From assembly GCF_014695575.1 (NCBI RefSeq), contig NZ_JACJOO010000042.1, positions 22,871 to 86,870 on the forward strand: 64,000 bases of DNA, in the 5' to 3' direction. A program made the position numbers and the translations under genes. The stretch is from Leptolyngbya sp. FACHB-8. Its GTDB lineage: Bacteria > Cyanobacteriota > Cyanobacteriia > Elainellales > Elainellaceae. Every line of letters starts with the position of its first letter. Positions within the stretch are counted from its first letter, which is position 1. Below the pieces are notes generated by a model. The model ran no database searches, was not told the origin of the DNA, and saw only the letters and a list, made by a program, of their open reading frames with translations. This document shows positions 9,340 through 16,237 of this stretch, piece by piece.

Positions 9340-10155
9340 ATGCGATCGCCCCCAGAGTTGAACTTTCAGAATCGTGACCTGCGCGACCGCTCCTTCCGCA
9401 ACCGCATCCTTGATCACGCCGACTTCAGCGGTTCAGATTTGCGGGGTTGTGATTTCAGCGAGGCTTCACTACAAGGAGCTTGCTTCAATGGAGCAACCCT
9501 GGGCTGGACACCCCGGCAGCTTTTTCGGCTGCTGTGGGTCATACCTCCCATCCTCTTGCTGGCTGATGCCGTGACTCGCCTCATGTTTGGTGCTTTGGGG
9601 CGTACCCCGGCTGAAAATGGCTGGTTCTTTGTCTTGGTGCTGTATAGCAGCTTGGCGATCGCAGGACTGGGAACGGTTCCGCCTCCCAAATCGCGGCTTC
9701 GTCTGCGTCGCTTCTGGCAGGGATTGGTCGGCCTTTGGTTTGGTGCGCTTCCTGGCTTTTGCTATGCCGGTATCTGGACGAATAATGACTCACGTTGGGC
9801 GATCGCGGGGGCGGTTTTAGGGGGAATTGTAGCCCTCTTGCTCAGTTTGACGACCCGTGGCCCCGTCCGGTGGGCGGCGTTTTTCAGTATGAGTCTGATC
9901 GCTGCCTATGGATTTGCGCTCTTGATGGGGGCCTGGGCGATCGCCTTTTTTGCAGTTGCTGAGCTCCTGCCGGGGCTATCAATGGCTTTATCAACTGTGT
10001 TGTACTTGCTTCTGACATTACAGGGCGGGTGGCTGGTTTATCGATGTGTCCGTCTAGCTGTGGGCACCTGTTTTCACAAAGCTAATTTAAAGGATGCTAC
10101 ATTTACCGGTGTGAAGCTTGAGGCTGGGAATTTTGATAGTCTTCAATTCTTCTAA
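9340..10155 (+). CDS. Membrane protein with split pentapeptide repeats
   Basis: 271 residues. Residues 8-54 are pentapeptide repeats of the A(D/N)LXX kind (FQNRDLRDRSFRNRILD, ADFSGSDLRGCDF, ACFNGATL). Then come about five or six hydrophobic segments (from LLWVIPPILLLADAV to LYLLLTLQGGWLVYRCV). A short second repeat block closes the chain (FHKANLKDATFTGVKLEAGNF). A beta-helix interrupted by a membrane domain is an unusual arrangement; the two blocks may join on one side of the membrane. It follows the Crp-like gene by 7 bp, suggesting that the regulator and this protein act together. Function unknown. Confidence 0.8.
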   Translation: MRSPPELNFQNRDLRDRSFRNRILDHADFSGSDLRGCDFSEASLQGACFNGATLGWTPRQLFRLLWVIPPILLLADAVTRLMFGALGRTPAENGWFFVLVLYSSLAIAGLGTVPPPKSRLRLRRFWQGLVGLWFGALPGFCYAGIWTNNDSRWAIAGAVLGGIVALLLSLTTRGPVRWAAFFSMSLIAAYGFALLMGAWAIAFFAVAELLPGLSMALSTVLYLLLTLQGGWLVYRCVRLAVGTCFHKANLKDATFTGVKLEAGNFDSLQFF

Positions 10156-10221
10156 ATGAGCTTGTAACCTAAATTGGCTACTCAACCAGATGTCTTATGA
10201 AACCTGAGTTGGGGTTCAGGG

Positions 10222-10260
10222 TGTTTTCGAGTGTTGTGCAACGCGCGACACTCGAAAACA
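10222..10260 (+). terminator. Plus-strand hairpin after the pentapeptide gene
   Basis: TGTTTTCGAGTGT / ACACTCGAAAACA is perfect over 13 bp and extends inward by four pairs, two of them U-G on the plus-strand RNA only. This fits termination of the plus-strand gene ending at 10155. Confidence 0.7.
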
Positions 10261-10261
10261 T

Positions 10262-10296
10262 CCATTTTGACGTACGGGGCGCGCACGCCAAAATGG
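10262..10296 (-). terminator. Minus-strand hairpin after the sterol desaturase gene
   Basis: CCATTTTGACGTACG pairs with CGCACGCCAAAATGG. Two positions are A-C on the plus strand but U-G on the minus strand. This fits termination of the minus-strand gene that stops at 10377. It starts 2 bp from the plus-strand hairpin. Confidence 0.7.
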
Positions 10297-10376
10297 GCAC
10301 TTTAGGTGACTGGATATGAAATGTGGGCAACCCTCTGGATGCCCATATTCTTGACAGCTCTTTAGTTGAGTTGAAA

Positions 10377-11228
10377 TTATGATTCTTTTTCCAGGAGTTG
10401 TTTATTCGCTTTGTGGTTTTGCCAGAGGGTTTTCCAGTAGTGGATTGGATACAGCATTTGGCCAATAAAGTTTTCTGTCATGGTTTCACCATCGATGCCA
10501 AACTCGCGAGGCTGCTTGTCGAGGGGAAGATAGAAGGTGCCAAAGATAACGTCAAAAATGGGGAATAGACCGGCGTAGTTTTTGCCCCAGGCTCTTCTAT
10601 CCATCTCGTGATGCCAACGATGAAAGGCAGGACTCGCAAGAATATGGCGAAATGGCCCATAATGCCAGGGCACGTTGGCATGAATGAAGGCGATATAGCT
10701 GGATAGGATGGGTGAATATAAATCAGCCGCTAGAGGTGAAAAGCCGAGCAACATAATGGGTACAGCTTTCAGCCCTTTTGAAAACATGTCATTGAAGGGG
10801 TGAACACGAACGGCTGATAACCAATCAAGAGTTTCTGCACTGTGGTGAACGGCGTGATAGCCCCACAGGACAGGCATGCGGTGGTTAATGCGGTGAGTCC
10901 AATACCCAATGAAATCACCAATGAAAATAACAATTAAACCTTGCTGCCAAAGTGGAATTTTGGCGATCGGCCCGTAGCCTGCCAGAATGCTGTTGAGTTC
11001 CAGGGGTCTGCCGATCAGCAGGTAGAAAGGCAGAAGTAGAATGGCAGCGGTGGCGATCGCTAGTATCTGGCTTACCATTGGGGTGACAAACCAGTAGAGA
11101 ATATCGGTTCCTAGACCGCGTCGCAATCTAGGTTGGTTGGGAATGCTGGGCCAGAAACGCTCAAGAATGCCAAAGACAATAGTAAGAATACAAAATAAGA
11201 CAAACGTTCTAATGAATCTGTCTTCCAC
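10377..11228 (-). CDS. Sterol desaturase / fatty acid hydroxylase family membrane enzyme
   Basis: 283 residues with about four transmembrane segments (first ones at residues 8-24 and ~47-72). It carries the three histidine clusters of the family, which bind a di-iron centre: HRINH, HAVHH and HRWHH, plus extra His residues (HANVPWHYG). Such enzymes hydroxylate or desaturate lipid substrates using O2. Bacterial members act on carotenoids, hopanoids, fatty acids or ceramides, and the substrate here cannot be told. The start at 11226-11228 lies at the edge of an AT-rich promoter region. It stands alone and convergent to the pentapeptide gene. Confidence 0.9.
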   Translation of the reverse strand: MEDRFIRTFVLFCILTIVFGILERFWPSIPNQPRLRRGLGTDILYWFVTPMVSQILAIATAAILLLPFYLLIGRPLELNSILAGYGPIAKIPLWQQGLIVIFIGDFIGYWTHRINHRMPVLWGYHAVHHSAETLDWLSAVRVHPFNDMFSKGLKAVPIMLLGFSPLAADLYSPILSSYIAFIHANVPWHYGPFRHILASPAFHRWHHEMDRRAWGKNYAGLFPIFDVIFGTFYLPLDKQPREFGIDGETMTENFIGQMLYPIHYWKTLWQNHKANKQLLEKES

Positions 11229-11593
11229 AAATCAAACCCTCCAGGAATAACACGATGAAGTAGATATCTGAATGAGTCAGCTATCTTATTTCCTTACAAA
11301 TGGGTGTGCTGAAACATTCTACAAAGTATCTTCCCGTATTTAATTCAACGATGTTTGTAGGAGCGTTAATTTACATGCGAGAAGTCCCTAGAAAATTAAC
11401 TCATTCGTAAGCAAAAGATTTTGTTTCCTGTAATGCACCTTGGTACAAGACTCAAAAATTAACCCTCTAAAACTCCTCATTGTTCAGTGGCTTGAGATCA
11501 CAAAAAACTAAGGGTTGTTGATTCAAGTGCGAAGCACCCAAATAAACAACCCTTTTAAACATTTCTTGTGATATTTGAATTCGGCCTGTTGCC
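11229..11593. other. 365-bp intergenic region
   Basis: AT-rich. It holds the promoter of the desaturase gene and the minus-strand hairpin at 11510-11554. No coding frame. Confidence 0.5.
11510..11554 (-). terminator. Hairpin with GTGCGAAGCAC tip after the copper-storage gene
   Basis: AAGGGTTGTT / AACAACCCTT forms the base and GTGC-GAA-GCAC the tip. Three intermediate positions are C-A or A-C on the plus strand but G-U or U-G on the minus strand. It lies 39 bp past the stop of the minus-strand gene at 11594. Confidence 0.75.
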
Positions 11594-11962
11594 TCACGTG
11601 TGAGCCATTGCCATGCGGCGACAACTTTCTGCACAATGGCGGCACATTTCAGCGCAGGCCTTCATTTGAATGTCGTCGGACATGCGATCGCAATCCTGGG
11701 CGCAGCGCTCGCATACATCGGCGCAGGCTCCACAGAAACGGCTGTGCAGGTCGGAGTTGCGCAGCATAAAGTTAGCGCTCGTTTGGCAACTTTCTGCACA
11801 ATCCATCATCAAACGAATATGGTTAGGCTCGGAATGGTGGCCGCCCTGTTGCAAACAGTAGGTAATGGTGTTTAAGCAGATGCTGTGACAATCCAAACAA
11901 TTTTGGATGCACTGCAACATTTCATCGTTGAGCTGATTGAGAGACAGATCTTGAATCGGCAT
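11594..11962 (-). CDS. Cytosolic four-helix-bundle copper-storage protein (Csp3-like, DUF326)
   Basis: 122 residues with 16 cysteines spaced 3-4 apart along predicted helices (CIQNCLDCHSICL, CAESC, CGACADVCERCAQDC, CAEMCRHCAESC). This is the pattern of Csp proteins, whose cysteines line the core of a four-helix bundle and bind many Cu(I) ions. No signal peptide is present, so it resembles cytosolic Csp3 rather than exported Csp1. The ATG at 11960-11962 has GGAG 6 nt upstream. It is divergent from a copper chaperone and Cu+ ATPase across a MerR-type operator, so a role in copper buffering fits both sequence and context. Confidence 0.92.
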   Translation of the reverse strand: MPIQDLSLNQLNDEMLQCIQNCLDCHSICLNTITYCLQQGGHHSEPNHIRLMMDCAESCQTSANFMLRNSDLHSRFCGACADVCERCAQDCDRMSDDIQMKACAEMCRHCAESCRRMAMAHT

Positions 11963-12060
11963 GGTGCTTCTCCAGGGAGAGTGCTTCTACGTTTCACCCT
12001 CAGCCTAGGGAAATGGAAAGGCGATCTCCTCTAACTATTGAAAGAAATGCACATACCCCC

Positions 12061-12092
12061 TTGACTCTCTAGTGGGCTGGAGACTGCACCAT
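12061..12092 (+). promoter_or_regulatory. MerR-family operator/promoter for the copper genes
   Basis: TTGACT (-35, 12061-12066) is separated by 20 bp from CACCAT (-10-like, 12087-12092). The spacer region contains a dyad ACTCTCTAG-TGGG-CTGGAGACT (7 of 9 matched). A long spacer filled by a dyad is the mark of promoters untwisted by MerR-type activators such as CueR. The gene for the regulator is not in this window. Confidence 0.65.
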
Positions 12093-12122
12093 GAAATCAC
12101 ACTCACCTGAGAGAACAAAATT

Positions 12123-12317
12123 ATGACGTTTCAACTAACTGTTCCAACCATGTCCTGCTCAGCCTGCGGTGAAACCATTACAGAAGCGATTCGAGCGATT
12201 GATCCTACTGCTGTAGTTCAAGCCGAACCAAAAACGAAGCAAGTCACGGTAGACACGCAAGCAACGATCTCGGCAGTAAAACAGGCGATTGTTAATGCCG
12301 GTTATAGAGTCGCTTGA
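12123..12317 (+). CDS. Atx1/CopZ-like copper chaperone (HMA domain)
   Basis: 64 residues forming one heavy-metal-associated ferredoxin-like fold. The metal loop is MSCSACGETI with CxxC (Cys12 and Cys15); the final strand is NAGYRVA. It binds Cu(I) and hands it to a copper ATPase, here encoded 89 bp downstream. GAGAACAAAATT precedes the ATG, giving a modest ribosome site. The MerR-type promoter ends 30 bp upstream. Confidence 0.93.
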   Translation: MTFQLTVPTMSCSACGETITEAIRAIDPTAVVQAEPKTKQVTVDTQATISAVKQAIVNAGYRVA

Positions 12318-12406
12318 GCACAGGCTAACAACATTAATTCATGCCAGAAGTGCACAAAACATAGACGTTTCTAACCTTTTTCACGTTGCTTCTGAGGAGA
12401 AGCTCA

Positions 12407-14659
12407 ATGGAAAATACAACCTTAAAACTGCGCGGTATGAGCTGTGCGGCCTGTGCCAACACGATTGAAGACGCCATTCGTTCTGTACCTGGTGTAGAAA
12501 CATGCAGTGTAAACTTTGGTGCAGAGCAAGCAACCGTTACTTATGATGCTCATGCAACAGATGTCGCCAGAATTCAAAATGCTGTCGATGCAGCTGGTTA
12601 TACTGCACTTCCCATAGGGGATGATGTGCTGGCCTCTGACAATGATGCAGAACGGCAGGAACGGGCGCGTGAACAACGCCAACTTCTGCGTCGGGTTTGG
12701 CTGAGTGGTGCCATCAGCGCTTTGCTCGTAGTGGGTTCTTTACCGGCTATGACCGGTGTAGCTATCCCCTTTATTCCCATGGTGTTGCACCATCCGGTTT
12801 TGCAACTGGTCTTAACGGCTCCGGTACTTTTATGGGCGGGTCAGTCTTTCTTTATTAACGCCTGGAAAGCGTTAAAGCGGCACACCGCAACGATGGATAC
12901 ATTGGTCGCAGTGGGAACAGGTACAGCTTACCTTTATTCCCTGTTTCCTACCGTTTTCCCGGGATGGTTCATCGAGCAGGGATTGAGCCCAGATGTTTAC
13001 TTCGAAGCGGCTTCTGTCATCATCGCCCTGCTGTTACTGGGACGGATGTTGGAAAACCGTGCCAAAGGGCAAACCTCTGAAGCGATTCGTAAGCTCATGG
13101 GGTTACAAGCCAAAACCGCACGTGTCATCCGCGATGGTCGAGAGTTAGATGTGCCCCTGGCAAGCGTGACTTTGGGCGACATCATTCTGGTACGGCCTGG
13201 GGAGAAGATTCCGGTGGATGGCGACGTGGTGGATGGTTCTTCTACCGTGGATGAAGCTATGGTGACCGGGGAAAGTGTTCCTGTCAAAAAGCAACCCGGT
13301 GATGAAGTGATCGGAGCCACACTCAATAAAACGGGTAGCTTCAAGTTCCGGGCCACTCGCGTCGGTAAAGATACCTTCCTGGCACAAATCGTCAAGCTGG
13401 TGCAGCAGGCTCAGGGTTCAAAAGCTCCCATTCAGCGATTGGCGGATCAGGTGACGGGGTGGTTTGTGCCTGTTGTGATAGCGATCGCCATCCTCACCTT
13501 TATCTTCTGGTACAACATCATGGGTAACGTGCCCATGGCGTTGATCAGTACGGTGGGGGTGTTGATTATTGCTTGTCCCTGTGCTCTGGGACTGGCGACC
13601 CCAACCTCCATCATGGTGGGTACTGGCAAAGGAGCCGAGAACGGTATTTTGATCAAAGGGGCCGATAGGCTGGAACTGGCACACCAACTGCAAACCGTTG
13701 TTCTCGACAAAACGGGCACAATTACCCAGGGTAAGCCTACCGTCACCGATTTTGTAACGGTTAAGGGTACGCATGATGAACTTGAATTGTTAGGCTTAGC
13801 GGCCTCTCTGGAGCGCCATTCAGAACACCCCCTGGCGGAAGCGGTGGTGCATTACGCGCAAACTCAGTGGGCAGAATTGAGCCATGTAGAACAGTTTGAG
13901 GCGATCGCTGGAAGTGGGGTTCAGGGCTATGTGGGCGATCGCTGGGTGCAGATCGGCACCCATCGTTGGATGAACGAGCAGGGCATGAATACCCGTGCTT
14001 TAGAACAATCGGGGGAACGGTTAGAATGCCTGGGCCATACCGTGATCTGGATTGCTGTAGATGGGCAAATTGAAGCGATTATGGGCATTACTGATGCTGT
14101 CAAACCCTCGTCTATAAAAGCGATTCGGGCTTTGCAACGGATGGGTTTAGAGGTGGTCATGCTGACGGGAGATAACCAGCGCACTGCCAATGCGATCGCT
14201 CATGCGGTGGGCATCCAGCGGATTTTTGCGGAAGTCCGCCCCGACCAGAAAGCGGCGACGATTGAAGCAATTCAGGCAGAAGGGCGAGTGGTTGCGATGG
14301 TGGGAGATGGCATTAACGATGCTCCGGCATTGGCTCAGGCAGATGTGGGAATTGCGATTGGAACGGGAACCGATGTGGCGATCGCTGCTAGTGACATCAC
14401 CCTTATTTCAGGCGATTTGCAAGGTATTGTCACAGCGATTCAACTCAGTCGTGCCACCATTCGGAATATTCGTCAAAATCTGTTCTTCGCGTTCATCTAC
14501 AACGCGGCCGGGATTCCGATTGCCGCCGGTCTTCTCTATCCCGTGTTTGGTTGGGTGCTTAGCCCCGTTATCGCAGGGGCCGCGATGGCTTTCAGTTCGG
14601 TTTCCGTGATCACCAATGCATTGCGGCTACGCAACTTCAGGCCCAAGGCACTCGGTTAG
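12407..14659 (+). CDS. copA: Cu(I)-translocating P1B-type ATPase
   Basis: 750 residues from the ATG at 12407, which has GAGGAGA 7 nt upstream; the frame is open back to a TTG at 12386. There is one N-terminal HMA domain ([10 protein letters not shown]), then two extra helices and the six-helix core. The diagnostic Cu(I) motif CPC is in [13 protein letters not shown]. The actuator has TGES, the phosphorylation site is DKTGTITQG, the nucleotide domain has the SEHPLAEAV motif, and the hinge is [16 protein letters not shown]. Cyanobacteria carry CtaA and PacS paralogues at the plasma and thylakoid membranes; the sequence alone does not say which this is. It lies in an apparent operon with the chaperone and the cupredoxin. 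Confidence 0.95.
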   Translation: MENTTLKLRGMSCAACANTIEDAIRSVPGVETCSVNFGAEQATVTYDAHATDVARIQNAVDAAGYTALPIGDDVLASDNDAERQERAREQRQLLRRVWLSGAISALLVVGSLPAMTGVAIPFIPMVLHHPVLQLVLTAPVLLWAGQSFFINAWKALKRHTATMDTLVAVGTGTAYLYSLFPTVFPGWFIEQGLSPDVYFEAASVIIALLLLGRMLENRAKGQTSEAIRKLMGLQAKTARVIRDGRELDVPLASVTLGDIILVRPGEKIPVDGDVVDGSSTVDEAMVTGESVPVKKQPGDEVIGATLNKTGSFKFRATRVGKDTFLAQIVKLVQQAQGSKAPIQRLADQVTGWFVPVVIAIAILTFIFWYNIMGNVPMALISTVGVLIIACPCALGLATPTSIMVGTGKGAENGILIKGADRLELAHQLQTVVLDKTGTITQGKPTVTDFVTVKGTHDELELLGLAASLERHSEHPLAEAVVHYAQTQWAELSHVEQFEAIAGSGVQGYVGDRWVQIGTHRWMNEQGMNTRALEQSGERLECLGHTVIWIAVDGQIEAIMGITDAVKPSSIKAIRALQRMGLEVVMLTGDNQRTANAIAHAVGIQRIFAEVRPDQKAATIEAIQAEGRVVAMVGDGINDAPALAQADVGIAIGTGTDVAIAASDITLISGDLQGIVTAIQLSRATIRNIRQNLFFAFIYNAAGIPIAAGLLYPVFGWVLSPVIAGAAMAFSSVSVITNALRLRNFRPKALG

Positions 14660-14739
14660 CTAATTGTCATCAGGGCGGATTGAACTCCCATGAAATCTGC
14701 CCTGGCTCATTTCATTCCCAATTTTGAGGAGACACAATT

Positions 14740-15282
14740 ATGTTTTGCAAAGCCACATTCTTCGCAACATTGGCCGGCTTTGGATTTCTGTTAGGTGTGT
14801 TATCGAGTTCACTGTCTGGAGCGTTAGCAAGTGAACCGCACACCGAATCGCACACGGCTTCCCCTGCGGAAACCACCGTTCGCCGTATCGATCAACCTCT
14901 TACAAGCAAGGTCGCTGTAACGCTAGGAGGACTGGGGCTGATTGGTTTGGAATTGTGGTGGTTCCTGGGGACTAAAACGAAGTTACGGAAAGCAGTGGCA
15001 ACAGGTGGCATTCAGGAAATCACCGTTACCGTGGATGGAGGCTATGAACCCAGCCGCATTGTTGTTCAAGCGGGTCAGCCTGTACGTCTTAACTTTGATC
15101 GGAAAGACCCCAGCGGTTGTTTGGAATCTGTACGGTTTCCTGATTTTCATGTTGCTCAGGACTTGGCGCTTAACAAAGTTACCCCGATTGAATTCACCCC
15201 CGATAAACCCGGCACCTATGCCTTCACGTGCGGTATGAATATGTTTCGAGGATCGGTCGAGGTACAGGCAGCAGGCACCTGA
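14740..15282 (+). CDS. Membrane-anchored cupredoxin-domain protein
   Basis: 180 residues. Residues 5-30 are a signal peptide or first helix (FFATLAGFGFLLGVLSSSLSG). A second hydrophobic helix follows at about 58-76 (KVAVTLGGLGLIGLELWWFLG). The rest is a cupredoxin-like beta-sandwich (EITVTVDGGYEPSRIVVQAG ... FTCGMNMFRGSVEV). Candidate copper ligands are Cys in SGCLESVRF, His in FPDFHVAQD, and Cys/Met in TFxCGMNM-type sequence near the end (FTCGMNMFRG). GGAG lies 9 nt before the ATG. Proteins of this type are often encoded beside copper ATPases and may accept or oxidise exported copper. It is last in the copper cluster. Confidence 0.87.
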   Translation: MFCKATFFATLAGFGFLLGVLSSSLSGALASEPHTESHTASPAETTVRRIDQPLTSKVAVTLGGLGLIGLELWWFLGTKTKLRKAVATGGIQEITVTVDGGYEPSRIVVQAGQPVRLNFDRKDPSGCLESVRFPDFHVAQDLALNKVTPIEFTPDKPGTYAFTCGMNMFRGSVEVQAAGT

Positions 15283-15500
15283 AAACGGTGTGGCCCTGCA
15301 CGCTTTTTGGGGCGATCGCCCTTTCATCGCCTTGAAGCATCAATTGGGCATAGGAGTGTCATGACCACTGCTGACGGCGTATTGTGGGCCAAAGGTTAAA
15401 GGGCGGGTATCCTAAGGAAGCATTTGCAGTGGGCAGCAAAGGTTATGGATATTTGAGTTGCCCAGGGTGCTTTCTAATAAACCTCCGTTTGGAATAAGCT

Positions 15501-15547
15501 AAAGCGCCCGTTTTGTGTGTGCTCAATGCGCATAAAATGGGCGTTTT
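15501..15547 (+). terminator. Strongly polar hairpin downstream of the copper operon
   Basis: AAAGCGCCCGTTTTGTGTGT pairs with GCGCATAAAATGGGCGTTTT through about 20 pairs, five of them G-U or U-G on the plus-strand RNA. On the minus strand these would all be mismatches. It is 219 bp past the cupredoxin stop, the nearest plus-strand gene. Confidence 0.65.
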
Positions 15548-15791
15548 CAAGTGCTACGCAACCCTCAGCACTTAATCCAAACTTAATGCAAATGTTTAGC
15601 AACGGATTATCCATTTGGTGATAAGTTTATTCACGCTGGTGGGCTCTTTTCAAGAAGCACATGTGTATATCAGCTTGATACTTCTGAGAATATTCCAGTA
15701 ATACTTCTAACGCTTTGTCAGAACACTAGTGAGGATTTTTAGAAGCTAATTGAATGTAAATCCGGTCATCATCGCCTTAATCCCAGGTTTT

Positions 15792-16074
15792 CTACAGATA
15801 TTCAAAGAATTTCATGTAGTCTTGCACAGGAACAGTATGAGCTTGGAGCATGGCCCGCATGTCAGACGCTAATGGTTCGGGGAAGCAGTAAAATCCTCAT
15901 CGGGTTGGTAAACTAGCCGATTTTGGTCACGTCGCCTAAAGTATGCGGGGTTTGGGCAGATACGAAATATGCACACTCAACGAAAGGGAATCTTGCGGAA
16001 TGGCTATGGCCTGGCTTACGGCCTTTGGCTACTGCCAAAATATTTTCTGGACACCGATTAATGTGGAGTCGTTC
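15792..16074 (-). pseudogene. Frameshifted remnant of an unidentified gene
   Basis: Three minus-strand frames read on from each other as protein-like sequence. The first (16074-15916) contains RLHINRCPENILAVAKG and FPFVECAYFVS and ends GDVTKIG-stop. The second continues with RLVYQPDEDF. The third (15896-15792) gives YCFPEPLASDMRAMLQ and ends MKFFEYL-stop. One missing base in a T run near 15893 would join the second and third. There is no start codon at the upstream end. I do not recognise the family. The pattern suggests the C-terminal half of a former gene broken by small indels and 5' loss. Confidence 0.5.
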
Positions 16075-16237
16075 TCACAAAATTTCATGGGAACTTTTTC
16101 TTTATTTGCCATTTCATACAACGAAGTGTTAAACCAAACGAGGCCTTGATCAAAAATTCAGGTTTTCTTTAGATATTTTCACCGCCTGACTTTTGGCATC
16201 TGGCACTAGCAACTTAGTTCATTCACCTCCGTCTGCT

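Larger units (their letters stand above)
15283..16237. other. 955-bp intergenic region with a hairpin and a decayed gene
   Basis: Holds the hairpin at 15501-15547 and, on the minus strand at 15792-16074, remnants of a broken gene described separately. The rest is AT-rich and featureless. Plus-strand frames at 15923-16149 overlap the remnant and are not called. Confidence 0.5.

Noticed and set aside
12386..12406. Upstream TTG start for the Cu+ ATPase
   Set aside because: The ATG at 12407 has a clear GAGGAGA 7 nt upstream and gives the normal HMA-domain N-terminus.
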